Source of the DNA: JBCBXA01 sp039816825
Lineage (GTDB): Bacteria; Pseudomonadota; Alphaproteobacteria; Rhizobiales; Rhizobiaceae
Assembly: GCA_039816825.1 (NCBI GenBank)
Contig: JBCBXA010000012.1
Location: forward strand, 1 to 51,742
Direction: 5' to 3'
DNA: 51,742 nt
The notes beneath the pieces are model-generated. The model had not been told where the DNA came from. It did no database searches and saw nothing but the letters and a program-made list of their open reading frames with translations. Made by a program: the position numbers and the translations under genes. Of this stretch, positions 41,965 through 50,012 are shown piece after piece. Position 1 is the first letter of the stretch, and each line of letters starts with the position of its first letter.

Positions 41965-42633
41965 ATGGGCATAGATTACGCACAGGCGCGTGAGAAAATG
42001 GTGGACAATCAGATCCGCCCCAATGACGTAACTGACTACGGTGTCTTGGCACGATTTCTGGAGGTTCCTCGCGAAGCCTTCGTGCCGGAAGCGATGGTTG
42101 AACTCGCCTACATAGACGACGACATTGCGCTGCTCGCTGACGGTCACGAGCGGCGCTACGTCCTAAACCCCATGTCCCTGGCCAAACTGGTGCAGCTTGC
42201 GGACCCACAACAGGACGAAGTTGTTCTCGATGTCGGATGCGGAACAGGATATTCGAGCGCGATCCTGAGTGGTCTGTGTGAGAGTGTCGTGGCTGTGGAA
42301 AGCCGCATGAACCTTCAGGAGAAGGCGCAGCAAACTCTCACGGAACTGGGCTGCGACAATGTGGTGGTGCTGTGCGGTCCGCTCCCCGACGGTTGCCCGG
42401 CTGAAGCACCTTACGATCTGATTTTTATCAGTGCTTCGGTGGAGGAAGTGCCAGATGCTCTTCTGAACCAGTTGAAGGAGGGAGGGCGCCTCGTTTGCAT
42501 CCATGGGGAAGGGACCGCCGGTCAGGCGACCAAGTACATTCGCACCGGCGACACATTCTCCAGAGATCTGGTCAGCAATGCCCCGGGACACCCATTGCCA
42601 GGGTTCGAGCGGGAACAGGCCTTCACATTCTAG
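41965..42633 (+). CDS. pcm: Protein-L-isoaspartate O-methyltransferase
   Basis: 222 residues from the ATG at 41965 (MGIDYAQAREKMVDNQIRP), the usual alphaproteobacterial start. Methylates L-isoaspartyl residues in damaged proteins. Motifs: VPREAFVP, VLDVGCGTGYSSAI (SAM loop), VVAVES, and EGGRLVCIHGE. A slightly divergent Pcm as found next to tolC in alphaproteobacteria, so isoaspartate repair by this paralogue is assumed rather than shown. In-frame ATG at 41932 adds an unconvincing extension. Confidence 0.9.
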   Translation: MGIDYAQAREKMVDNQIRPNDVTDYGVLARFLEVPREAFVPEAMVELAYIDDDIALLADGHERRYVLNPMSLAKLVQLADPQQDEVVLDVGCGTGYSSAILSGLCESVVAVESRMNLQEKAQQTLTELGCDNVVVLCGPLPDGCPAEAPYDLIFISASVEEVPDALLNQLKEGGRLVCIHGEGTAGQATKYIRTGDTFSRDLVSNAPGHPLPGFEREQAFTF

Positions 42634-42743
42634 GTTCGGTTGCTATTTCGCCTGTTGCTTATCTGCACGTCTGACTGCTAGCGCCCTAAACAGTAATGGT
42701 TTGTTAACCATATCTCTTTGTGCCGCCGTCAATGACTGACTAG

Positions 42744-42758
42744 TTTAGGCGCGGTTAA
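42744..42758. promoter_or_regulatory. Near-consensus CtrA-binding motif upstream of tolC
   Basis: TTTA-N7-TTAA (42744-42758) differs from the CtrA box TTAA-N7-TTAA at one base. It lies 53 nt upstream of the tolC start, where cell-cycle regulator CtrA could act. A motif of this size with one mismatch can occur by chance. Confidence 0.3.
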
Positions 42759-42811
42759 GCCGCCCACCGGTATTTGATTTATCAGATGCCCGGGGCGGCA
42801 ATTCATAGAAT

Positions 42812-44233
42812 ATGACATGCGGGGCAGCCGTGAACTTGAAATTCCGTCAGCATATCAACGCCTTGTTGCAAGTGAAGCCTGGCGCCCAAAGGGGCAAAAA
42901 CTGGGCTCTCGCGACACTGTCTTCGCTGATTTTGGCGACGTCCGGCGGCGCGGCTGGAGCCGAGTCCCTCCGCGATGCACTCAGCCGCGCATATCAGGCC
43001 AATCCGCAGATCAATCGCCAGCGTGCCAGCTTGCGCGCAGCCGACGAAACGCTGCCACTTGCTCGGTCGGGCTTCCTGCCCAACGTCAACGGTCGGATAA
43101 GCGGAACGACCACCAATTCCGATGGCCGTGGCTCAAGCCGCGCCTCTGCTGGCATTCAGGTTGACCAGAACCTTTTCAACGGTTTTCGGACGGTCAACTC
43201 CATTCGCCAGGCGGAAGCCGGTGTGAGAGCGTCGCGCGCAGGCTTGGCCAACACCGAACTCGGCATCATGCGGGCCGGAGCCATCGCCTACATCAACGTT
43301 CTGCGGGACCAGCAACTGGTGAAGCTGCAGAGAAGCAATCTTTCGTTCCTCGATGAGCAGGTTCGGGCTGCGCGCGCGCGCTTCGACGTGGGAGAGGGCA
43401 CCCGCACAGACATTGCCAGCGCTCAAGCGCAACAGGCGGCTGCCAGGGCGCAGATCAGTTCTGCAGAAGCGACGCTGAGAATCTCTGAGGCTCAATACAG
43501 ACAAGTGATTGGAGCGGCCCCAACCGGTCTCCAGCCTGTGCGCGTGCCGACCCATCTTGTTCCGGCCAGCCTCAACGCCGCCATCGAGATTGCTCTGGCG
43601 AGACATCCGGCCATCAAGGCACAGCAATACGCTGCCGACAGCGAGAAATTCGGCGTCCGCATTGCCGAGGGGGCTCTGCTTCCGTCGCTTGATCTGACGG
43701 GCGCGTTGACCGCCACCACCACGGACACGGCGCAGGGCAGCTTCAATGACGCGTCTATCACGGCGACACTGACCATTCCGCTTTTTGCAGGTGGGCGTAA
43801 CTACGCCAATGTGCGTCAAGCAAAACAGAGACTTTCTGCGGAGCGCATAGGCGTCGATCAAACGCGAGACGAAGTGCGTTTGAACGTGCAGGAAGCTTGG
43901 GCGCAGTTGCAAGCCGCTCGCGCCGCCGTATCGGCCAATCGTGCGCAGCTCGAAGCTGGACGACTTGCCTTGGAAGGCGTTGTCGAAGAGCGCAATGTCG
44001 GACAGCGCACGACACTGGATGTGTTGGCCTCGCAGCGCACCGTCAATGATGCCCGAATCGGCCTGGCTCAGGCGCAGGCCAATCAAAAGGCGGCTGCATT
44101 TGCGGTGGCAGCGTCGACCGGTCGATTGACGGCCCGCTCCATGGGACTTGGCGTCAAATATTACGACGAAACGGCGCATTATGAGCAGGTCAAAGACAAA
44201 TGGTTTGGTCTCCGGACCCCGTCTGGCCAGTAG
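42812..44233 (+). CDS. tolC: TolC-family outer membrane efflux protein
   Basis: 473 residues. N-terminal export signal (WALATLSSLILATSGGAAGA); then the two OEP repeats rich in alternating helical segments: SLRDALSRAYQANPQINRQR ... IQVDQNLFNGFRTVNSI, and SLNAAIEIALARHPAIKAQQ ... ATLTIPLFAGGRNYANVRQ. These are the hallmark TolC motifs. It forms the trimeric outer-membrane channel for tripartite efflux or type I secretion. A GTG at 42830 is an alternative start. It follows pcm, as in many alphaproteobacteria. Confidence 0.96.
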   Translation: MTCGAAVNLKFRQHINALLQVKPGAQRGKNWALATLSSLILATSGGAAGAESLRDALSRAYQANPQINRQRASLRAADETLPLARSGFLPNVNGRISGTTTNSDGRGSSRASAGIQVDQNLFNGFRTVNSIRQAEAGVRASRAGLANTELGIMRAGAIAYINVLRDQQLVKLQRSNLSFLDEQVRAARARFDVGEGTRTDIASAQAQQAAARAQISSAEATLRISEAQYRQVIGAAPTGLQPVRVPTHLVPASLNAAIEIALARHPAIKAQQYAADSEKFGVRIAEGALLPSLDLTGALTATTTDTAQGSFNDASITATLTIPLFAGGRNYANVRQAKQRLSAERIGVDQTRDEVRLNVQEAWAQLQAARAAVSANRAQLEAGRLALEGVVEERNVGQRTTLDVLASQRTVNDARIGLAQAQANQKAAAFAVAASTGRLTARSMGLGVKYYDETAHYEQVKDKWFGLRTPSGQ

Positions 44234-44333
44234 TCTCAAAACGGACCGGAAACACAAAAGTCTGTGAGCGAGCGGCTCGTGGGCTCCTCTGATGATGTGC
44301 ATTGGCGGGCTGCTTTGGTAGTTTGAAGCGAAT

Positions 44334-44360
44334 CAACGGCGTCGGTACGCGCCGCCGTTG
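44334..44360 (+). other. Hairpin in the popZ leader
   Basis: CAACGGCG (44334-44341) and CGCCGTTG (44353-44360) form an 8-bp stem with an 11-nt loop, 21 nt before the popZ ATG. GGTTTTGG follows, so it is not a clean terminator; it may be a weak tolC terminator or a leader structure. Confidence 0.45.
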
Positions 44361-44381
44361 GGTTTTGGGAGTTGAGTAGCC

Positions 44382-45113
44382 ATGGCACAGCCAAATCCGA
44401 CCGCTGAACCGTCGATGGAAGAGATCCTGGCGTCCATTCGCCGGATCATTTCGGATGAGCACAGCGATCAGGCAGAGGAAGCGGTGGCAGCACCGGCTGC
44501 CGCTGAGGCCGTTGCCGAAGACAATGCGGCTCCCATACCCATCGCCGATACTATTGAAGACGCGCCGGTTTTTGAGGAGCCCGTGTCAGCCGCAGCGCCG
44601 GTCAGCGATGAACCCATGGCTTTGGATGCGCCCGTATCCGATATGGCTGACCTTCCAAGCCCGGCCTCCGCGCCACAGGACGACGTGGCTGAAGAGCCGG
44701 TCGAGCTGGATGTTCCGCCAGCGCCAGCGCCATCGTTTGATGATGATGCTTTGCCGCCGCTTGAGCTGACCGAAGAGGCGGCTCTGCCGGAAAGCGATCC
44801 GGTTGACGAAGAACCGCTGGTTCTCGATGCGCCGATGGAACCGGCTGAAGGATTTCACGAGCAGCTGACCGATACGGCACTGGCGGAGCTTCCATCCTTG
44901 CCCAGCGGGCTATTGGAGCCAGAGACCGATGCCGCAGTCGCGTCGGGGTTCAAACAGCTTGAAGCAGCCCTGGCCAGTCGCAACAAGTCGCTGGAAGATA
45001 TCACTGACGAAGTGCTTCGGCCCATGGTGAAAACCTGGCTGGACGACAATCTGCCACAGCTCGTTGAGAGATTGGTCCGCGAAGAAATCCAGCGGGTCGC
45101 GCGCGGCAACTAG
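44382..45113 (+). CDS. popZ: DUF2497 protein, PopZ-type polar organiser
   Basis: 243 residues. The N-terminal helix EPSMEEILASIRRIISDE and the C-terminal helical region (LEDITDEVLRPMVKTWLDDN, then LPQLVERLVREEIQRVAR) are the two conserved PopZ parts. Between them is a long acidic, Pro/Ala-rich disordered linker, the expected PED region. PopZ assembles into a polar matrix that anchors the chromosome origin and recruits regulators in alphaproteobacteria. It lies between tolC and valS, its usual position. Confidence 0.94.
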   Translation: MAQPNPTAEPSMEEILASIRRIISDEHSDQAEEAVAAPAAAEAVAEDNAAPIPIADTIEDAPVFEEPVSAAAPVSDEPMALDAPVSDMADLPSPASAPQDDVAEEPVELDVPPAPAPSFDDDALPPLELTEEAALPESDPVDEEPLVLDAPMEPAEGFHEQLTDTALAELPSLPSGLLEPETDAAVASGFKQLEAALASRNKSLEDITDEVLRPMVKTWLDDNLPQLVERLVREEIQRVARGN

Positions 45114-45236
45114 CCCGGATTGAACCAAACTCTCCAGAGTTGCGCCTGACCGGTTGACCTGTCGGGTCCACCTGCGATTTACACCATCAGACTGATTATG
45201 ATTGGCCACACACGCGTGTCGGCAACGGGATGAACG

Positions 45237-48197
45237 ATGCTCGATAAACACTATGATGCCGCTGCCGCTGAAAAGCGCATTGCAGCCAAATGGGATGAGG
45301 CGAGGGCGTTCTCGGCAGGAGCAGGCGCGAGCGAGGGTGCAGATGCCTTCACCATCGTCATTCCGCCCCCCAATGTGACTGGCTCATTGCACATGGGGCA
45401 CGCGCTGAACAACACGCTGCAGGACATTCTGGTCCGTTACAATCGGATGCGCGGAAAGAACGTGCTTTGGCAGCCGGGCACCGACCATGCAGGCATTGCG
45501 ACCCAGATGGTGGTGGAACGCCAGCTCAACGCAGACGGAAAAAAGCGTACGGACTTCAGCCGCGATGAGTTCATCAAGAAGGTCTGGGAGTGGAAGGCCG
45601 AAAGCGGCAACACGATCTATGGTCAGTTGAAACGCCTCGGCGCGAGCCTCGATTGGTCCCGTGATCGCTTCACCATGGGTGAACCCACCCAAGAGAATGA
45701 TCAGATGCAGCGCGCCGTCATGGAAGTGTTCGTGCGCCTGTTTGAGGAAGGGCTGATCTACCGCGACAAGAAGCTCGTCAATTGGGACCCGAAGTTCGAG
45801 ACCGCGATTTCCGATCTCGAAGTTGAGAATGTCGAAGTTGACGGCCACATGTGGCACTTCAAATACCCGCTCGCGGGTGGTGCAACATATGAATATGTCG
45901 AGAAGGACGAGGACGGAAATGTCGTTCTGCGTGAGACGCGGGACTACATATCTATTGCAACAACACGGCCTGAAACCATGTTGGGTGATGGCGCGGTGGC
46001 GGTTCACCCGACTGATGAGCGCTATGCGCCGATCATCGGTAAGCTCTGCGAAATCCCGGTCGGGCCAAAGGAACATCGCCGGCTGATCCCTATCATCACC
46101 GACGAATATCCTGATCCTGATTTTGGCTCCGGCGCAGTCAAGATCACCGGTGCCCACGATTTCAACGACTATGACGTCGCCAAGCGCAACGGCATCCCGC
46201 TCTATCGGTTGATGGATACGAAAGGCGCCATGCGCGCCGATGGTGCGCCCTATGCGGATGAGTCTGCTAAGGCAAAGCAGATCGTCGAAAGCGGCGTGCT
46301 GCCCGACGCCAACACTGTTGATGCCATCAACATGGTTCCCGAGGAATATCGTGGCCTTGACCGGTTCAAAGCCCGCGAAAGGGTCGTTGCCGACATTACG
46401 GCTGAGGGCCTGGCGATCATGGTGGCCGCCGATGACCCGCGTCTGGGCGCGACAAAGGCAAAGGCCGCATCCGATGAGGAGCCAGATGCGCCAGCTTCCG
46501 TCCCTCTGGTCGAAGCCAAGAAGATCATGCAGCCCTTTGGTGATCGCTCAAAGGTGGTGATCGAGCCCATGCTCACCGACCAGTGGTTTGCTGACGCCGA
46601 GACGCTCGCCAAACCGGCCATCAAAGCCGTGGAGCAGGGGCGGACCAAGTTCGTGCCGTCCAACTGGGACAAGACGTATTTCGAATGGATGCGAAACATC
46701 CAGCCCTGGTGCATCAGCCGCCAATTGTGGTGGGGCCATCAGATCCCTGTCTGGTATGGACCCGACGACACGATCTTCTGTGCCCGCACTCAGCTGGAAG
46801 CTTATGAGAAGGCCGCCCTCCATTATTCGACGCCTAAGGCAGTAGACGCGCTTGACGCTGTCAAGGCGGGCTCAACGAGCCGCTTTTTGACGCGCGACCC
46901 CGACGTTCTCGACACATGGTTCTCATCGGCGTTGTGGCCGTTCTCGACGCTTGGCTGGCCGGACGAGACACCGGAGCTGGATCAATACTATCCGACCTCG
47001 GTTCTTTCGACGGCTTTCGACATCATCTTCTTCTGGGTTGCGCGGATGATGATGATGGGGCTGCACTTCACCGGCAAGGAGCCGTTCCACACGGTTTATA
47101 TTCACGCATTGGTTCGCGCGGCCGACGGGCAGAAGATGTCCAAGTCCAAGGGCAATGGCGTTGATCCCATGGATTTGTTCGACGAGTTTGGCGTCGATGC
47201 CGTCCGCTTCACTCTAGCTGCAATGGCCGTGCAGGGGCGCGATCTGAAGCTCGATAGCGGACGCATCGCGGGTTACCGCAATTTTGCAACAAAGCTGTGG
47301 AACGCTGCCCGCTTCGCTGAGATGAACGAAGCGAAATTCGATCCTTCCTTCGACCCGGCAACAGCAAATGATCCGATAAACCGCTGGATTCTCAGCAGCT
47401 TGTCGACCGCAGTAGACTCAGTTTCCCAAGGCATTGAAAGCTATCGCTTCAACGATGCGGCCAATGATGTCTACCGGTTTGTGTGGAACCAGTTCTGTGA
47501 CTGGTATCTGGAACTCGCCAAGCCCGTGTTGCAGGGCGATGGAAACGATGCCGCCAAGGCTGAGGCCCGCGCAACGACGGGCTATGTGCTCTCAGCCATC
47601 ACACGTCTTTTGCACCCGTTCATGCCGTACATCACGGAAGAACTGCACCAGCATCTTCACGGCGAAAGTGCCGGTGTTGCTGCTCTCGCCAGTTGGCCGT
47701 CGGCAGATCTGCAAGATCAGTCGGCCAGCTCAGATATCGAGTGGCTGATCGGCTTGGTGAGCGCGGTGCGTTCGGCGCGGTCCGAAATGCGCATCGCGCC
47801 CTGCCAGGAAATCGATCTGTTTGTCGTCGGAGCCACTCCCGAAACAGCCGCTCGACTAGCGGCGCAGCGCGACATCATTCAGCGCATGATCCGCGCGCCC
47901 AAAGCCGCTATCGCTGAGAGCGTTCCAAGTGGTGCGGTGCAGATCGTCTATGGCGATGCGATGCTTTGTTTGCCCGTTGAGGGGATTGTGGACTTCGCAG
48001 CCGAAACCAAGCGCCTCGATGATGAGTTGTCGAAGAACGCCAAGGAAATCGAACGCCTCGAGAAGAAGCTTGGAAATGCGAAGTTCGTTGCCAACGCGCC
48101 AGACGAAGTTGTGCAGGAGAATCGCGAAAAGCTGAGCGGATATCGTGCACAAGGTGCGAAATTGGCGGAGGCGCGGGCGCGAATGGCCGCTGTTTGA
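45237..48197 (+). CDS. valS: Valyl-tRNA synthetase
   Basis: 986-residue class Ia synthetase. HIGH-type motif is PPPNVTGSLHMGHA (HMGH at 52-55); KMSKS is at 633-637 within GQKMSKSKGNGVDP. The CP1 editing domain has TTRPETMLGDGAVAVHPTDERY. The C-terminal coiled coil (LDDELSKNAKEIERLEKKLG) contacts tRNA. A short acidic Ala-rich insertion (AKAASDEEPDAPASVPL) precedes the KIMQPFGDRS segment and is probably a surface loop. The ATG at 45237 is in the expected place. The 123-nt gap before it shows nothing definite. Confidence 0.97.
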   Translation: MLDKHYDAAAAEKRIAAKWDEARAFSAGAGASEGADAFTIVIPPPNVTGSLHMGHALNNTLQDILVRYNRMRGKNVLWQPGTDHAGIATQMVVERQLNADGKKRTDFSRDEFIKKVWEWKAESGNTIYGQLKRLGASLDWSRDRFTMGEPTQENDQMQRAVMEVFVRLFEEGLIYRDKKLVNWDPKFETAISDLEVENVEVDGHMWHFKYPLAGGATYEYVEKDEDGNVVLRETRDYISIATTRPETMLGDGAVAVHPTDERYAPIIGKLCEIPVGPKEHRRLIPIITDEYPDPDFGSGAVKITGAHDFNDYDVAKRNGIPLYRLMDTKGAMRADGAPYADESAKAKQIVESGVLPDANTVDAINMVPEEYRGLDRFKARERVVADITAEGLAIMVAADDPRLGATKAKAASDEEPDAPASVPLVEAKKIMQPFGDRSKVVIEPMLTDQWFADAETLAKPAIKAVEQGRTKFVPSNWDKTYFEWMRNIQPWCISRQLWWGHQIPVWYGPDDTIFCARTQLEAYEKAALHYSTPKAVDALDAVKAGSTSRFLTRDPDVLDTWFSSALWPFSTLGWPDETPELDQYYPTSVLSTAFDIIFFWVARMMMMGLHFTGKEPFHTVYIHALVRAADGQKMSKSKGNGVDPMDLFDEFGVDAVRFTLAAMAVQGRDLKLDSGRIAGYRNFATKLWNAARFAEMNEAKFDPSFDPATANDPINRWILSSLSTAVDSVSQGIESYRFNDAANDVYRFVWNQFCDWYLELAKPVLQGDGNDAAKAEARATTGYVLSAITRLLHPFMPYITEELHQHLHGESAGVAALASWPSADLQDQSASSDIEWLIGLVSAVRSARSEMRIAPCQEIDLFVVGATPETAARLAAQRDIIQRMIRAPKAAIAESVPSGAVQIVYGDAMLCLPVEGIVDFAAETKRLDDELSKNAKEIERLEKKLGNAKFVANAPDEVVQENREKLSGYRAQGAKLAEARARMAAV

Positions 48198-48334
48198 GGA
48201 AATCGGCAGCCATTTAAGACGTTTTCTTACCGTTTTGGCCAAGGGCGTTGTTTTTTTGTCACGGGGGTTTTTGCACTTAGTCCGGGGGTGCCTGAAAACG
48301 CCTGACAGGCATCGGAGCCTAAAAACGCGCTTTT

Positions 48335-48358
48335 CTGGTCGATTTCGGAATCGACCAG
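48335..48358. repeat. Perfect 10-bp inverted repeat with 4-nt loop
   Basis: CTGGTCGATT (48335-48344), loop TCGG, AATCGACCAG (48349-48358). No T-run follows on either strand (TTTT lies on the 5' side only), so it is not a standard terminator. It could be an operator, an RNA processing hairpin or a small dispersed repeat. Confidence 0.7.
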
Positions 48359-48464
48359 TCAATATGCCGTTGCGTCAGGTCTGAAAAAGGCTGTGTTTCT
48401 GCCGTCATTCCGCCATGTTGCAAGGGCCCGGCCTATGGTTACTGTGCCGTTGACGTAATCGTAA

Positions 48465-48489
48465 GTCTGACCACGGGAGATGGTCAGAC
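48465..48489 (+). promoter_or_regulatory. 9-bp inverted repeat in the leader of the FadL-like gene
   Basis: GTCTGACCA (48465-48473) and TGGTCAGAC (48481-48489) flank CGGGAGA, 44 nt before the start codon. A TTGACG at 48450-48455 could be a -35, which would place the repeat over the -10/transcription start as an operator; otherwise it is a leader hairpin. Confidence 0.45.
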
Positions 48490-48532
48490 GCTGACAATGG
48501 ATCGCAATGCGATTTGGGGAAGGGGCTCACTC

Positions 48533-49810
48533 ATGATCAAAAAGACACTTGGCACCGGCATCCTGGCAGCTTCCGCCGCGGCCTTGATGGCAACTTCTGC
48601 CACCGCTGGCGGATATGGCCGTGGTTCGGTCGACGTTGCACCGCTTCTCGGTGACGGGCTGACCGCAGGCGGCGGCTTCACAATCGTATCACCGACACGG
48701 CGCATCACCGCGGTGAACGGCACAGCCACAACGGGCAATGCCAGAACCGACTTCGCCAGCACCTATGTTGTTCCAAACGCCTTTGCGTCTTCGCCGATTG
48801 CTGGTTCTGAAGCGCGGTGCATGGCTGGATACACCCAGCCCTATGGCGCTAAGGCCGATTACGGTTCTGCACAAATTCTGACAGCAGCCGTCACCGGGAC
48901 CGGTCAACCAATCAGCACGACAACGGCCAATGAGCTTTCGTCCCACGAGTTGGGTCTGACTTGTTCTTACGGCTTCGATGCTGGCCCCGTGAAGGCTTAC
49001 ATCATCGGCGGAGCTTTTGCTCAGTATGTCAGCTATACCGAAACCAAAGGCGCGATCGTTGGAGGGAACTTCACCGATAACATTGCCAACCTGAGCGGCG
49101 ACGATACCGGATTCGGTTATCGCGTCGGTCTCGGCATCTCCAAAGAAGACATCGCCCTCAAGGCGAGCCTGGTTTATCGCTCCCGCGTCAATCACAACGT
49201 GACCGGAACACAGACACTCGGCCCCATAGCAGCAGCGGGTGCTGCAGCCTCGTCTACGCTTACAGCGGCCCAACTGGCTGGCACATATGGTTTTACAGCC
49301 GCAGCCACCACGCCTCAGAGCTTGAAGCTGTCCTTCCAGACTGGCATCGCTCCGAAGACCCTGTTGTTCGGTTCGGTTGAGTGGACAGACTGGAGCGTTC
49401 TTCAGCAAGTGCAGGTTCTTGGTAACGGCACCGGTACTGCGACAGCCGCCGCTCTTGTGAACGGTCGCCCCACACCGGGTTCTCCAACGATCGACGCGTT
49501 CTTCCGTGATGGTTGGACGGTCAACATTGGTGCTGCCCGTCAGCTGACCGAGAAAGCTTCTATTCTGGGTGCTTACACCTGGGATCGTGGAACGGGCAGC
49601 GGTCGCAGCGGCTTCTCCGACACCCACACGCTGGCTGCTGGTGTGAACTACAAGGCCAATGACAACCTGTCTGTGCGTGCCGGTCTGGCCTACAGCTATC
49701 TGACGTCGGTCACTTACAACACCACGGACATTGCCAACAATGCCGTGACGGTGACCAACGGCGCCGGAAACGCACTCGCAGGCGCGCTCAGCGTAAGCCT
49801 GACGTTCTAA
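48533..49810 (+). CDS. FadL/OmpP1-like outer membrane protein
   Basis: 425 residues from the ATG at 48533, with AAGGGG 7 nt upstream; an in-frame ATG at 48497 lacks one. The signal peptide ends near ATSATA-GGYG. The mature protein is rich in alternating beta strands and ends in Phe (SVSLTF), the outer-membrane sorting signal. FadL-like features: an early PNAFASSP segment, LSFQTGIAPKTLLFGSVEWTDWS, and the late GRSGFSDTHTLAAGVNYKAN region. It probably transports long-chain fatty acids or hydrophobic compounds. Well-biased codons and a strong terminator suggest high expression. Confidence 0.85.
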   Translation: MIKKTLGTGILAASAAALMATSATAGGYGRGSVDVAPLLGDGLTAGGGFTIVSPTRRITAVNGTATTGNARTDFASTYVVPNAFASSPIAGSEARCMAGYTQPYGAKADYGSAQILTAAVTGTGQPISTTTANELSSHELGLTCSYGFDAGPVKAYIIGGAFAQYVSYTETKGAIVGGNFTDNIANLSGDDTGFGYRVGLGISKEDIALKASLVYRSRVNHNVTGTQTLGPIAAAGAAASSTLTAAQLAGTYGFTAAATTPQSLKLSFQTGIAPKTLLFGSVEWTDWSVLQQVQVLGNGTGTATAAALVNGRPTPGSPTIDAFFRDGWTVNIGAARQLTEKASILGAYTWDRGTGSGRSGFSDTHTLAAGVNYKANDNLSVRAGLAYSYLTSVTYNTTDIANNAVTVTNGAGNALAGALSVSLTF

Positions 49811-49831
49811 GTTTGCGGACAAGAGCATTGC

Positions 49832-49861
49832 AAAGCCCGGCCATCTGGTCGGGCTTTTTTT
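49832..49861 (+). terminator. Intrinsic terminator after the FadL-like gene
   Basis: AAAGCCCG (49832-49839) and CGGGCTTT (49850-49857) form the stem around a 10-nt loop, followed by a T-run to 49861. It lies 21 nt after the stop codon. Confidence 0.93.
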
Positions 49862-50012
49862 GTTTGGAAGTTCTTTAATGTGACGGTCCTGCAACAGACG
49901 CTCATTTTCCTGCTGCAGGGCAGCGGAGCCGTTTCAAACCTGTCCGGTTTCGGCCACAAAGCGGCATTGAGAAACAAGCGCGCGTAAGCCGCGTGGTCTA
50001 AGGGGCTGGTAC

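Larger units (their letters stand above)
48198..48532. other. 335-nt intergenic region between valS and the FadL-like gene
   Basis: No gene. It holds GCCTGACAGGC (48300-48310, 5-bp arms around one base), a 10-bp perfect stem at 48335-48358 and a 9-bp stem at 48465-48489. There are T-runs at 48250-48257 and 48268-48272 but I cannot form a clear intrinsic terminator for valS. The ribosome-binding site of the next gene (AAGGGG, 48520-48525) closes the region. Confidence 0.6.

Noticed and set aside
43133..44302. 389-codon - strand frame opposite tolC
   Set aside because: Shadow of tolC, which has clear OEP motifs; the reverse frame has none.
48250..48257. T-run after valS as a terminator
   Set aside because: The sequence before it (TTGGCCAAGGGCGTTG) does not form a stable stem ending next to the T-run.
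48689..49894. 401-codon - strand frame opposite the FadL-like gene
   Set aside because: Runs through the intrinsic terminator and mirrors a well-supported outer-membrane protein gene.
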